Source: Synechococcus sp. WH 8016
GTDB lineage: Bacteria; Cyanobacteriota; Cyanobacteriia; PCC-6307; Cyanobiaceae
Reading direction: 5' to 3'
Assembly (NCBI RefSeq): GCF_000230675.1
Contig: NZ_AGIK01000004.1
Span: forward strand, 1-64,000
Length of the DNA: 64,000 nucleotides
Shown: in pieces, positions 52,757 through 63,253 of the stretch
How positions within the stretch are numbered: position 1 is the stretch's first letter
Layout: the number at the start of each line of letters is the position of its first letter
Made by a program: the position numbers and the translations under genes
Notes under the pieces: generated by a model
What the model saw: only the letters and a program-made list of their open reading frames with translations
What the model was told of the DNA's origin: nothing
Databases searched by the model: none

Positions 52757-52913
52757 AAAGCCACCAGTTCTGGAAGTAGACGCTCAAGCGAGCATTTCAC
52801 GGGACATTGCCCTTACAGCCGAAACCTCATCCGAGCTGCAAACATTTGTTCATGGCTGCCCAGAAGCTCGAGAGATGGGCCGTAACCTGACGCAATCCGG
52901 CTTGCTCTCGTTC

Positions 52914-55820
52914 ATGACAGTGACCGCTAGTAGCGGCAGCCCAAGGGTTTCCCCTCAGCTGTACGACACCCTGCCGCTCTCCAGTGTCCGTCAGGCTGAG
53001 CAACAAGACCGCTTCCCAGACGGTGGTGAGCTCGACACCCTGATCACTTTTTTCCGAAGTGGAAATGATCGGCTTGACGCAGCCCGACTCTTAGCGAGCA
53101 ACGCGGAGTCCATCGTGGCCCGTGCCGCCAATCGAATTTTTGTAGGCGGAACCCCTCTCTCGTTTCTGGAAGAACCTCTAAGCACTGGAGAGGTGGCAGC
53201 CACGGACGCCACTCCTTTGGCCGCTGATCAGGTTGCATTCCAAGACTCGGTTCGCACCTTTACGGGCACTGAATCCGGCAATACCAGCGGTAATTTCATC
53301 AGCAGACTGCTTCAGGGCAGCGACGACGGCGATGTACGCGTCGTTTTACCAACGGGCTTTACCGCCATCAGCGTGGCGAAATATGGCCCAGGAAATATGC
53401 GCAAATCGGTGCGCGACCTGGGTTGGTTCCTTCGCTACGTCGGCTACGCCTTAGTAGCGGGAGACCCGAGCATTCTCGCGGTCAATACAAGAGGGTTGAG
53501 AGACGTGCTCGAAAAGGGCTGCTCTCTCGTCGCAACAAACGTGGCACTGCAAGAAATGCGTGCTGCTGCTGCGGCCCTTTTGAGAGAGCGCCCTGAAGCA
53601 CGCCGACTCGCGATCGAATGCTTTGACGTTCTGCTCAAAGAGCTTGCTATCGCTACGCCTTCAACGCGCCAGAAGCTCGGAAGCGCTGTTCGACAAGGGC
53701 TTCAACTCCCTGCCATCTATGCCCTAGCTGCTGAAACGGCTCAGCGCTTTGAAATGCGGCCTGGACTGTCTGGAGCTGAAAAAGCAGAGGTGGTTCGTGC
53801 CGCCTATCGGCAGGTGTTTGAACGTGACATCGCCAAGGGCTACTCACAAACACCCTGTGCAGTGGAAGCCAGCCAGCTCGTCCAAGGCAAACTTTCCATG
53901 CGCGAATTCATTCGTGCGCTCGGAAAGAGCAAGGAATACAGAACTCAGTTTTACGGTCCCTTCGTCAACAGCAGGGTCGTCGAGCTGGCTTACAGGCATT
54001 TCCTTGGACGAGGGATCAGTTCTCTCGAAGAGTTCCGAAAGGCCTTCTCGATCGTCAGCAATCAAGGCCTCAACGGTCTTGTCGACGTGCTGATTAATGG
54101 TGCCGAGTATGCCCAAACCTTCGGAGAGGAAACAGTTCCTTACCTGCGTGATCTCGGGGAAGAGGCCCAGGAAAGTGCTGGCTGGGGTTCCAATCGCCGC
54201 TTGTTCCGATTCAGCGCTCCCTTCGAATCTGCGCCGCAATACGTCACCCTCTATGCGTCGTACCGCCAACCCCTAGGAGACCAGCACGTCTATGGCGGCG
54301 GCAATGATCCGATTGGCAATCAATACGGAGCCATTTTTCCGTCTGCCACGGCATCTGTTTCCACACGCCCAGCACCTTTCGGATACGACACCCGTCGTCT
54401 GCTTGTGAGCAATGGGCTTGCCCAGCCTGGGCAGATGGATAGTCCCCAGTTCCGCGGCAGCCGACCACGCCGACTTGGGCCCACGGTTGTCCGCTTGCAA
54501 CAGATCGCCACTGGGGGCAATTCCGTGCCCCGTCGAGGCGGACAACCAAGCATCCGTGGAACAGAATCCAGCACCCAGGCTGTCATTAAAGCCGTCTACG
54601 TGCAGGTTCTCGGAAACACCGGATATTCCGGAGAGAGGGTTGAAAGCGCCGAAAACAGACTCGAAAATGGCGATATCAACTTGCGTGAGTTCATTCGCCA
54701 AGTTGCCTGCTCTAACCCCTTCCGACGTCGCTATTGGGACGGCCTCTACATCACGAAGGCCATCGAAGTGATGCATCGCCGATTACTTGGTCGTCCCACC
54801 TTTGGTCGCTGGGAAATTGATGCGCTGTTTGACACCGCAGCTCGCAAAGGCTTCTACGGCGTTGTTGATGCCCTGATTAGCAGCAAAGAGTTTTCCGACT
54901 GCTTCGGAGATGACACGGTTCCCTATGAACGGTTCATTACTCCGAAAGACCTGACTGTGAGGCGCGCTCCTGGGCTTTGCCGAGAAGTGAAGGTTGAAAA
55001 ACTGACTGATACAACCTTGCGCCAGCGGCCTGATCCCATTCGAAACAACAAGTTCTTTGGGACTGGAGACCTCACGACACGCAACCTGAAGCCAGTGGGA
55101 TCGATCCCTTCCCTTTGGAGTGCCAACGTCAGCAACGCAACGCCTTCAGCGCAGTGGACCAACCTGATGCGTTCCCGTGGGGCACAAAGCACCTCAGGAA
55201 CATCCCCGTTTGCATCACCAATCAGTCGAACGATTGGCAGCTCTACCCCCAATACATCGGAAGCTCGTCTGCGGGCAGCCTTAGCCACTGGCGAGCCCGA
55301 CGGATATCGCTTCCGTGGAGGATTGCCAGCACCGGCCATGCTGCGAAGACCCGCTGATGAAAGCGAGCTGCGCCAAGTCATCGATGCCACTTACCAGCAA
55401 CTTCTCAATAGGGTTCCACTCGAAAATCAACGGATGCTCGTCGCCGAGTCCAAACTGCGCGATGGTCAGATCGACCTTGATGAATTCGTTGAAGCCGTTG
55501 CCCTCGGAGAGGACTTCCAAGAGCGTTTGTACTGCATGGCACCCCTGCGAGCAGCCACCGCTGCGTCGTTGGCCCTTCTCGGACGAGCCTCAACGCCATC
55601 TGAAACGAGTCGATTCCTGAGAATCAGATTTGAATCAGGTCAGCCAGCAGCCGTCAGTGAAGTCTTGGCCCAGAGGAGTGAATCCAAGGAGCCATCAAGC
55701 GTTCCGAGTCTCGATGGAATGAACACCCAACCGGGTGTTCCTCAGGAGACAATCACCCGCACTGCATCTCTTTACCGAGGCCCAGCGGGGATGTCGCCGC
55801 CACCACGAAAAGCCCTTTAA
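52914..55820 (+). CDS. apcE: Phycobilisome core-membrane linker (ApcE)
   Basis: This 968-residue L-CM anchors the phycobilisome core to the thylakoid and is the terminal energy acceptor. Residues 1-240 are an allophycocyanin-like domain with SQAEQQDRF-like SVRQAEQQDRF and RIFVGGTPLSFLEE, interrupted by a loop insert of about 80-145. Cys203 in LEKGCSLVATN is the likely bilin ligand. Three linker repeats follow (about 285-418, 553-675 and 812-920), separated by Pro/Ser-rich arms. The ATG at 52914 gives the family start (MTVTASSGSPRVSPQLY). Three repeats suggest a tricylindrical core. Confidence 0.95.
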   Translation: MTVTASSGSPRVSPQLYDTLPLSSVRQAEQQDRFPDGGELDTLITFFRSGNDRLDAARLLASNAESIVARAANRIFVGGTPLSFLEEPLSTGEVAATDATPLAADQVAFQDSVRTFTGTESGNTSGNFISRLLQGSDDGDVRVVLPTGFTAISVAKYGPGNMRKSVRDLGWFLRYVGYALVAGDPSILAVNTRGLRDVLEKGCSLVATNVALQEMRAAAAALLRERPEARRLAIECFDVLLKELAIATPSTRQKLGSAVRQGLQLPAIYALAAETAQRFEMRPGLSGAEKAEVVRAAYRQVFERDIAKGYSQTPCAVEASQLVQGKLSMREFIRALGKSKEYRTQFYGPFVNSRVVELAYRHFLGRGISSLEEFRKAFSIVSNQGLNGLVDVLINGAEYAQTFGEETVPYLRDLGEEAQESAGWGSNRRLFRFSAPFESAPQYVTLYASYRQPLGDQHVYGGGNDPIGNQYGAIFPSATASVSTRPAPFGYDTRRLLVSNGLAQPGQMDSPQFRGSRPRRLGPTVVRLQQIATGGNSVPRRGGQPSIRGTESSTQAVIKAVYVQVLGNTGYSGERVESAENRLENGDINLREFIRQVACSNPFRRRYWDGLYITKAIEVMHRRLLGRPTFGRWEIDALFDTAARKGFYGVVDALISSKEFSDCFGDDTVPYERFITPKDLTVRRAPGLCREVKVEKLTDTTLRQRPDPIRNNKFFGTGDLTTRNLKPVGSIPSLWSANVSNATPSAQWTNLMRSRGAQSTSGTSPFASPISRTIGSSTPNTSEARLRAALATGEPDGYRFRGGLPAPAMLRRPADESELRQVIDATYQQLLNRVPLENQRMLVAESKLRDGQIDLDEFVEAVALGEDFQERLYCMAPLRAATAASLALLGRASTPSETSRFLRIRFESGQPAAVSEVLAQRSESKEPSSVPSLDGMNTQPGVPQETITRTASLYRGPAGMSPPPRKAL

Positions 55821-55859
55821 TGTTATTTATTGCTTAAAACAGCTCTGAAAACAATAAAC

Positions 55860-55889
55860 AAAGCCGGAATTAAATCTCCGGCTTTTTTA
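55860..55889 (+). terminator. Terminator of apcE
   Basis: AAGCCGGA pairs with TCCGGCTT across an ATTAAATC loop, followed by a T run. Confidence 0.9.
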
Positions 55890-56231
55890 TTGCCTTGTTA
55901 TCATAAAAACAACACAAAAGCCCTTTAGCCGCATCAGGTTTTCGCTTTCTGAGCAAGCAATGAAGATCTGTTACCGATGTCAATTCAGACGGGCAGATTG
56001 CACGAAAATATCCTTGGCAGAGACCGGTTCCGCTTCACGAAGTCGACCCAGCCTTGGCCTCGAAACGTCAACAGATACAACATCTGCGGGCCTTTCGACT
56101 CGGATCTTCCGATCCAACCCCCTTGCGGCCCTTAAGCTGCTCCACGATCTCCTCGGAGATCTCCCCCCACACCCATCACTCACCGGATATCGGTCTCCTA
56201 CGGGCGGCCGCTTGTTTCGAGGTAGAACTGC
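55890..56231. other. apcA promoter and leader region
   Basis: This 342-base gap lies between the apcE terminator and apcA. It must hold the apcABC promoter. A frame of 91 codons (55960-56235) overlaps the apcA start and has no recognisable features, so I regard it as leader. GATCTCC, TC, GGAGATC at 56146-56161 is a perfect stem about 70 bases before the apcA ATG. No -10/-35 pair is clear enough to assign. Confidence 0.55.
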
Positions 56232-56717
56232 ATGAGCATCGTCTCCAACTCGATCATCAACGCGGATGCCGAAGCCCGCTATCTAAGCCCTGGCGAACTG
56301 GACCAAATCAAGTCCTTCGTCAGCGGTGGCCAGCGTCGCCTGCGTGTTGCCCAGGTTCTCAGCGAGAGCAGGGAGCGCATCGTCAAAACAGCAGGCGGCC
56401 AGCTTTTCCAAAAGCGTCCTGATGTCATCTCTCCAGGCGGTAACGCCTACGGAGAAGAGATGACCGCAACCTGTTTGCGGGACATGGATTACTACCTTCG
56501 CCTTGTCACCTACGGCGTCGTGGCAGGCGATGTCACTCCGATCGAAGAGATTGGCGTCATTGGTGCCCGCGAGCTGTATCGCTCCCTTGGCACTCCTCTC
56601 GAAGCCATGGCTGAGTCCGTGCGCGAAATGAAGTCAGTCGCCATGGGCATCCTCACCGGCTCAGACGCCGAAGAGGCTGGTTTTTACTTCGATTACGTGA
56701 TTGGCTCCCTCGCCTAA
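56232..56717 (+). CDS. apcA: Allophycocyanin alpha chain
   Basis: A 161-residue phycobiliprotein of the core. It has [20 protein letters not shown], the bilin Cys in [19 protein letters not shown], and [12 protein letters not shown] at the end. It pairs with ApcB to form core trimers and is first in apcABC. Confidence 0.97.
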   Translation: MSIVSNSIINADAEARYLSPGELDQIKSFVSGGQRRLRVAQVLSESRERIVKTAGGQLFQKRPDVISPGGNAYGEEMTATCLRDMDYYLRLVTYGVVAGDVTPIEEIGVIGARELYRSLGTPLEAMAESVREMKSVAMGILTGSDAEEAGFYFDYVIGSLA

Positions 56718-56757
56718 ATCAACGAAACCATCTCTCTCCACGTCATTCCTCTGATCC

Positions 56758-57246
56758 ATGCAAGACGCGATTACCAACGTCATCAACAAGTCGGACGTTC
56801 AGGGCCTGTATCTGGACACCACGTCCATGACCAGCCTCGAGTCGTATTTCGCCAGCGGCGAACTGCGTGTCAAGGCTGCCGCCACCATTAGCGCTAACGC
56901 CTCTTCGATCATCAAAGATGCGGTTGCCAAGGCCTTGCTGTACTCGGACATCACACGTCCAGGCGGCAACATGTACACCACCCGTCGCTATGCAGCTTGC
57001 ATTCGCGACCTGGATTACTACTTGCGCTATTCCACCTACGCGATGCTCGCTGGTGACACCTCCATCCTTGATGAGCGTGTCCTGAACGGTCTTAAGGAGA
57101 CCTACAACTCCTTGGGCGTGCCGATCGGCGCAACCGTCCAAGCCATCCAAGCCATGAAGGAAGTCACGGCTTCCCTGGTCGGCCCTGATGCCGGCAAGGA
57201 GATGGGTGTCTACTTCGACTACATCTGTTCTGGTCTCGGCAACTGA
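56758..57246 (+). CDS. apcB: Allophycocyanin beta chain
   Basis: A 162-residue phycobiliprotein with [20 protein letters not shown], bilin Cys in [20 protein letters not shown], and [14 protein letters not shown]. The Asn of [12 protein letters not shown] is the usual methylated residue. Its TGA overlaps the apcC ATG (TGATG). Confidence 0.97.
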   Translation: MQDAITNVINKSDVQGLYLDTTSMTSLESYFASGELRVKAAATISANASSIIKDAVAKALLYSDITRPGGNMYTTRRYAACIRDLDYYLRYSTYAMLAGDTSILDERVLNGLKETYNSLGVPIGATVQAIQAMKEVTASLVGPDAGKEMGVYFDYICSGLGN

Positions 57247-57446
57247 TGCGTCTCTTCAAGGTCACAGCCTGCATCCCCTCCCCTGAGAAGGTTCGTTCAC
57301 AGCGTGAGCTGCAAAACACCTTCTTCACCAAGTGGGTGCCCTACGAGAGCTGGTTCGCTGAACAACAGCGAATCCAGAAGCAAGGTGGCCGCATCATCAA
57401 AGTTGAACTTTGTACCGGTGGCCGTCAGGTCAACGTTGGTAACTAA
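57246..57446 (+). CDS. apcC: Small core linker ApcC
   Basis: This 66-residue 7.8-kDa linker caps core cylinders. [20 protein letters not shown], then QNTFFTKWVPYESWFAEQQR and GRIIKVELCTGG are all typical. It ends the operon. Confidence 0.96.
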   Translation: MRLFKVTACIPSPEKVRSQRELQNTFFTKWVPYESWFAEQQRIQKQGGRIIKVELCTGGRQVNVGN

Positions 57447-57474
57447 CCACCAACGCGTTTCATTGCATCACTCC

Positions 57475-57498
57475 AACCCGGCCTTGGCCGGGTTTTTT
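57475..57498 (+). terminator. Terminator of apcABC
   Basis: AACCCGGCC, TT, GGCCGGGTT form a 9-bp stem running into TTTT. Confidence 0.95.
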
Positions 57499-57567
57499 GT
57501 TGTCTTGGCTTGGCAAAACGTTCAGAGGGCGGCTCAATAGGAGCTGGACTCTTCATCTCTTCATCTC

Positions 57568-58818
57568 TTGAGCGATACCAGCGTGACCTCCAGAAGGAGC
57601 CGACCCACGCGGAAGGGGACTGGGGCTTTGAAAGGCCCTAAGGACTCCACTTCTAATCCGCGTGGATTCTGGCAACGGTTGTTGCCTCTCGATTGGTCCC
57701 TTTGGCCAACAGAGGCGAGGCTCCTCCTGAGTCTGACTGCCATCTGGTGCATTGCTGGATTATTAGTACTGGCATCCGCCAGCTGGTGGGTAGCCGCTCG
57801 CGAGCAAGGAGAGGGGGCTTACTACCTCAAACGCCAACTGGTCTGGATGGTCGCTAGCTGGAGCCTGATGGCCTTCGTTGCTTCCACAACGCTCAGACGT
57901 TGGCTCAAGATTGCCGGTCCTGGCCTATGGATCGGCTGCCTGATGGTGGCAGCCACATTGGTGATGGGCACCACGGTGAATGGAGCCAGTCGCTGGCTAG
58001 TGATCGGTCCCATCCAGGTCCAGCCGTCAGAGTTGGTGAAACCATTCGTCGTTCTTCAAGCTGCCAATCTCTTCGCCCATTGGAAGCGAAGCGCACTCGA
58101 TCAAAAACTGCTCTGGCTAGCAAGCTTCGCCACCCTCGTTCTGCTGATTCTTAAACAGCCGAATCTGAGTACCGCAGCACTGATCGGTCTGTTGATCTGG
58201 TTGATGGCGTTTTCAGCGGGGCTTCCCTTGCTTCAGCTGTTTGGAACCGCACTAGCTGGAGGCATGCTCGGAATCAGCAGCATCCTGATTAACGAATACC
58301 AGCGGATCAGGGTGATCTCGTTTCTCAATCCTTGGAACGACCCCCAGGGCGATGGTTATCAACTCATTCAAAGCCTGTTGGCGATTGGTTCAGGAGGCAT
58401 TTTTGGCCAGGGATTCGGCCTTTCAACCCAGAAACTGCAATACCTGCCAATCCAAAGCACAGATTTCATCTTCGCTGTCTACGCCGAAGAGTTCGGTTTC
58501 GTGGGGTCTGTGATGTTGCTGGTGTTTCTGATGCTGATGGGTTTCTTGGGGCTTCGTGTTGCCTTGCGTTGCCGAAGCAATCAGGCAAGGCTGACAGCCA
58601 TTGGCTGTTCGACCCTTCTGGTTGGACAATCACTGATGAACATTGCCGTGGCCTCCGGTGCCATGCCCACAACAGGCCTCCCCCTCCCACTGGTCAGCTA
58701 CGGAGGCAATTCATTGCTCTCGAGCATGGTGATTATTGGCCTGTTGATCCGCTGCTCACTCGAATCCACGGGCTTGATCGGTGGTCGCAGCCTCCGAGAG
58801 CAACAGCGTCGTGGATAA
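57568..58818 (+). CDS. ftsW: Cell division protein FtsW
   Basis: A SEDS-family glycan polymerase for septal peptidoglycan, 416 residues with about ten membrane helices. Motifs: NGASRWLVIGPIQVQPSELVK, LNPWNDPQGDGYQLIQSLLA, GLSTQKLQYLPIQSTDFIFA, and the conserved PTTGLPLPLVSYGGNSL. No ATG lies near the beginning of the frame; TTG 57568 or GTG 57582 are candidates, and the first 35 residues are basic and variable. Confidence 0.93.
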   Translation: MSDTSVTSRRSRPTRKGTGALKGPKDSTSNPRGFWQRLLPLDWSLWPTEARLLLSLTAIWCIAGLLVLASASWWVAAREQGEGAYYLKRQLVWMVASWSLMAFVASTTLRRWLKIAGPGLWIGCLMVAATLVMGTTVNGASRWLVIGPIQVQPSELVKPFVVLQAANLFAHWKRSALDQKLLWLASFATLVLLILKQPNLSTAALIGLLIWLMAFSAGLPLLQLFGTALAGGMLGISSILINEYQRIRVISFLNPWNDPQGDGYQLIQSLLAIGSGGIFGQGFGLSTQKLQYLPIQSTDFIFAVYAEEFGFVGSVMLLVFLMLMGFLGLRVALRCRSNQARLTAIGCSTLLVGQSLMNIAVASGAMPTTGLPLPLVSYGGNSLLSSMVIIGLLIRCSLESTGLIGGRSLREQQRRG

Positions 58819-58871
58819 GGTGATCTTGAATTGATCCCGGCCTCACCGGTACAACCATTTTCTCATTCGAG

Positions 58872-59576
58872 CTGGCACTGTCCGACCTTGCCCGCAGCAG
58901 CGAGCAACTGCTCAGCCATGCGCTGCAGCAGCCTGGTCCCATCACGGTGGCTCTTGTCTTTGCAGGAGGAGCTCTAACCAGCCTGGGCCCCTGTTCCCTG
59001 TCGTTGCTGCCAATCACACTCGCCTACTTAGCAGGCTTTGATAGCCAGCAGAAACCTTGGCAACGCAGCCTGTCCTTTTGCGCTGGCATCGTTGGCGCCC
59101 TGGTCGTGCTGGGAAGCCTGAGTGGTTTGCTCGGCCGCATTTACGGTCAAGTTCCCGGTTTGATCCCAACCCTTGTTGCGGCGTTGGCAGTGGTGATGGG
59201 ACTCAATCTGCTTGGAGTGGTTCGAATTCCCCTTCCAGCCGGGCCGGACCCGATGCGTTGGACCAGCAGGGTGCCCGCTCCGCTTGCCCCGGTGGCAGCC
59301 GGGTTGGCATTTGGGCTTGCTGCTTCACCCTGCACAACCCCCGTACTCGCCGTCCTGCTCGGCTGGATTGCCAGCACGGGTCGCCCCCTTCTCGGCGTAC
59401 TGATGCTGACAAGCTTTGGGATAGGTCAAGTGCTGCCTCTCCTGCTTGCGGGCAACTTGGCAGCCTCCCTGCCGCGCTTGCTGGCGTTACGTCCCATCGG
59501 CCGGTGGGTTCCACCGATCAGTGGCGTGATCCTTCTTGCCACAGGCACTCTCACCTTGTTAGCGAGATTGACCTGA
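58872..59576 (+). CDS. ccdA: Cytochrome c biogenesis protein CcdA
   Basis: This is the thylakoid thiol transporter that passes reducing power to the lumen for cytochrome c maturation. Six hydrophobic segments are visible, with the redox Cys in [13 protein letters not shown] and [16 protein letters not shown]. The first ordinary start (GTG 58947) would begin just inside helix 1. The frame is open further upstream with a plausible helical N-terminus ([19 protein letters not shown]), so an unusual start, CTG 58872 or ATT 58857, is likely. It precedes ccs1 by 4 bases. Confidence 0.85.
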   Translation: MALSDLARSSEQLLSHALQQPGPITVALVFAGGALTSLGPCSLSLLPITLAYLAGFDSQQKPWQRSLSFCAGIVGALVVLGSLSGLLGRIYGQVPGLIPTLVAALAVVMGLNLLGVVRIPLPAGPDPMRWTSRVPAPLAPVAAGLAFGLAASPCTTPVLAVLLGWIASTGRPLLGVLMLTSFGIGQVLPLLLAGNLAASLPRLLALRPIGRWVPPISGVILLATGTLTLLARLT

Positions 59577-59580
59577 TCCG

Positions 59581-60888
59581 ATGCCTGCACTTCGCCGACT
59601 CTTCGCGCTGCTCTCCGATCTTCGTTTGGCGATCCTGCTCCTTCTGCTCATTGCAGGAGCCAGTGCCCTTGGGACCATTCTTCCGCAGAACGAAGCGCCT
59701 GATTTGTATCTCGAGCGTTTCAATGCGGACCCATGGCTCGGATTGATCAACGGCGAGCAGATGTTGCAACTGCAGCTGGACAGCATCTATTCCAGCGTGT
59801 GGTTTTTAAGCCTTTTGGCTTGGCTGGGGTTGGCCTTGATCCTCTGCAGCTGGCGTCGTCAATGGCCAGCGCTGCTCGCCACAATGCGCTGGATTGACTA
59901 TCGCCAACCCAGGCAGCTGAGCAAGTTGGCACTGGCCGAATCAATTCGCTGTTCCAACGGTGCATCGGCCCTAGACGCGCTGAGTTCCCACCTCCAGCAG
60001 CAAGGCTGGGCGGTCCAGAGGCATGAGGATCGCCTTGCGGCGCGGCGCGGCGTAATTGGCAAGGTAGGCCCCCTGTTGGTTCACACCGGCTTGGTCCTGC
60101 TGCTTATCGGGGCTGCATGGGGAGCACTGGCTGGAAATCGCTTGGAACGCTTCCTTGCCCCTGGCCGAGCTCTCGATCTTCTAGACCCGTCTGGAAACAA
60201 CAGGCTCTCGCTCACCCTCGAGCGCTTCGCGATTGAGCGTGATCCAGCAGGACGCACAGAACAATTTCGCTCAACGCTGAGGCTCGATCCGCCAGGAGGC
60301 CCCTCAGAGCAGCGCATGATCAGCGTGAATCATCCACTCCGCTATCGAGGGATGACGGTCTATCAAGCGGATTGGTCGCTGGCTGCGATCACCGTGCAAA
60401 TTGGTAAGAGCCCTGAATTGCAATTACCTCTTCGGAGTTTTCCCGAACTCGGTGAACAAATTTGGGGTCTGGTGCTTCCCACACGGCCGGATGGATCTGA
60501 GCCAGTGCTGATGAGCACAAGCAGCGAACAAGGCCCTGTTCAGGTGTTCGATGCCGACGGATCGCTGCTCGGCAACCTGCGACCTGGCGGAGCATCCACT
60601 GAAATCAAAGGATTGCCCCTGAGGGTGGCCGACATCATGCCCGCCAGCGGACTGCTCCTTAAGCGTGACCCTGGCGTCCCACTGGTTTATGCAGGCTTTG
60701 CGATCACACTGCTTGGCGGAGGGCTCAGCTTGATCGCAACCCGACAACTCTGGGCCGTGCTTGACCCAGAAACCTTGCAGCCATCCCACAGAAAGCTGCA
60801 CATCGGCGGACTATGCAATCGCAATCTCGCTGGCTTCGCGGCTGAATTACCAGTCCTGATCAGCAGGGTTGACGGCTCCCATGACTGA
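59581..60888 (+). CDS. ccs1: Cytochrome c biogenesis protein Ccs1 (ResB type)
   Basis: This 435-residue ResB-like protein works with CcsA in haem attachment. It has [20 protein letters not shown] at the start, [40 protein letters not shown] with a conserved His, a lumenal domain, and a last helix ([20 protein letters not shown]). Its 3' end overlaps queF on the opposite strand by 29 bases. Confidence 0.92.
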   Translation: MPALRRLFALLSDLRLAILLLLLIAGASALGTILPQNEAPDLYLERFNADPWLGLINGEQMLQLQLDSIYSSVWFLSLLAWLGLALILCSWRRQWPALLATMRWIDYRQPRQLSKLALAESIRCSNGASALDALSSHLQQQGWAVQRHEDRLAARRGVIGKVGPLLVHTGLVLLLIGAAWGALAGNRLERFLAPGRALDLLDPSGNNRLSLTLERFAIERDPAGRTEQFRSTLRLDPPGGPSEQRMISVNHPLRYRGMTVYQADWSLAAITVQIGKSPELQLPLRSFPELGEQIWGLVLPTRPDGSEPVLMSTSSEQGPVQVFDADGSLLGNLRPGGASTEIKGLPLRVADIMPASGLLLKRDPGVPLVYAGFAITLLGGGLSLIATRQLWAVLDPETLQPSHRKLHIGGLCNRNLAGFAAELPVLISRVDGSHD

Positions 60889-61270
60889 CCCTCACAACCG
60901 TGTGAACGTTGCCACGAGGGTTGAAATCAGCTTCTAGCTCCATCCATACAGGGGCACAGGCCGTAACGAGATCATCAAGAATTTTGTTCGCCACCTCTTC
61001 ATGAGAGATCGAAGTGTTGCGGTAATGATTGACGTACAACTTGATCGCTTTCAGCTCGACCACCCGAGGTCCCGGCTGATAAATCAAGCGCAACACAGCG
61101 AAATCCGGGTAACCAGAGAACGGGCAGAGGCAGGTAAATTCTGGCAATTCGATCGACACCTCATAGGGGCGCCCAGGCCTTGGGTTGTCGAAACAGATCA
61201 ACTCGGCATCTGCAATAGCCCTTTCGCCATACAGCGGAGTTTTGGTGAGCTCAGTGCCGGGGTTGCTCAT
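60860..61270 (-). CDS. queF: 7-cyano-7-deazaguanine reductase
   Basis: QueF reduces preQ0 to preQ1 with NADPH in queuosine synthesis. The 136-residue unimodular form has the active Cys in [14 protein letters not shown] and the substrate region [28 protein letters not shown]. Its start is divergent from the small gene and glnB, and it ends inside ccs1 on the other strand. Confidence 0.94.
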   Translation of the reverse strand: MSNPGTELTKTPLYGERAIADAELICFDNPRPGRPYEVSIELPEFTCLCPFSGYPDFAVLRLIYQPGPRVVELKAIKLYVNHYRNTSISHEEVANKILDDLVTACAPVWMELEADFNPRGNVHTVVRVSHGSRQPC

Positions 61271-61354
61271 AAAACGAATACGGAAATCTTCAGCGCTCGA
61301 CCTTAAAGCCAGCCATCCACAACCGCTGCGTGGACCTCTGTGCTGTTTGATTTG

Positions 61355-61368
61355 GTATCAACGCGTAC
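61355..61368. promoter_or_regulatory. Putative NtcA site upstream of the glnB unit
   Basis: GTA-N8-TAC at 61355-61368. If the site sits at the usual -41.5, transcription would start near 61403, and CCTAAT at 61391-61396 is a partial -10 match. The site lies just upstream of the 75-residue gene and 313 bases before glnB, a known NtcA target. Confidence 0.6.
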
Positions 61369-61420
61369 AACCCACAGGCCGAAATGCAGGCCTAATGGTT
61401 CTCAAATGGATGTGTATGCG

Positions 61421-62826
<1,406 letters not shown>

Positions 62827-62924
62827 TTCGACATGAAAGCACCGTGAAACCGAAACAAATACCGGAGTTCCTCCCCGAGTTCCGCAGACCTCCCTGAAGA
62901 TCTTCGCAAGCCGCACGCAAGTCC

Positions 62925-63188
62925 GTGTCAGCCAACAACGTCTTCAATATCAAAAGCGGACGCCGCCCATCCCTTCGGGCCAGATTCTGTCGCAAGTCCA
63001 GGGGGGCTTCGAACCGCGTCCTCGAACTCTTGGCTCCAGGCTCATTTGTCACCCTCGATAACCACCCCAAGGATCTCCCCCCCTTTCAAGTGATCGAATG
63101 TCGGGGAGGCCTGTGCTGGGTCCGTCAGCAAGCCTGGGGACAGAACGTTCAGTGGGAAGTGGAGCATCGCCGCCTCACCTCTGCTTAA
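62925..63188 (+). CDS. Unknown 87-residue protein
   Basis: An N-terminal basic, low-complexity segment (RRPSLRARFCRKSRGAS) precedes a compact domain LAPGSFVTLDNHPKDLPPFQ with a RGGLCWVRQQAWG and WEVEHRRL end. It has an SH3-like strand pattern but no family I can name. The only near start is GTG 62925. It lies 65 bases before purB on the same strand. Confidence 0.6.
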   Translation: MSANNVFNIKSGRRPSLRARFCRKSRGASNRVLELLAPGSFVTLDNHPKDLPPFQVIECRGGLCWVRQQAWGQNVQWEVEHRRLTSA

Positions 63189-63253
63189 CGCCACACGCCA
63201 TATCCCAGCCTTCAGCGCCATACATTGGTTGAGTTGTCGCCACGCGCTGGCCC

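Noticed and set aside
55960-56235. Frame of 91 codons overlapping the apcA start
   Set aside because: It lies in the apcABC promoter and leader region, with irregular composition and no family match.
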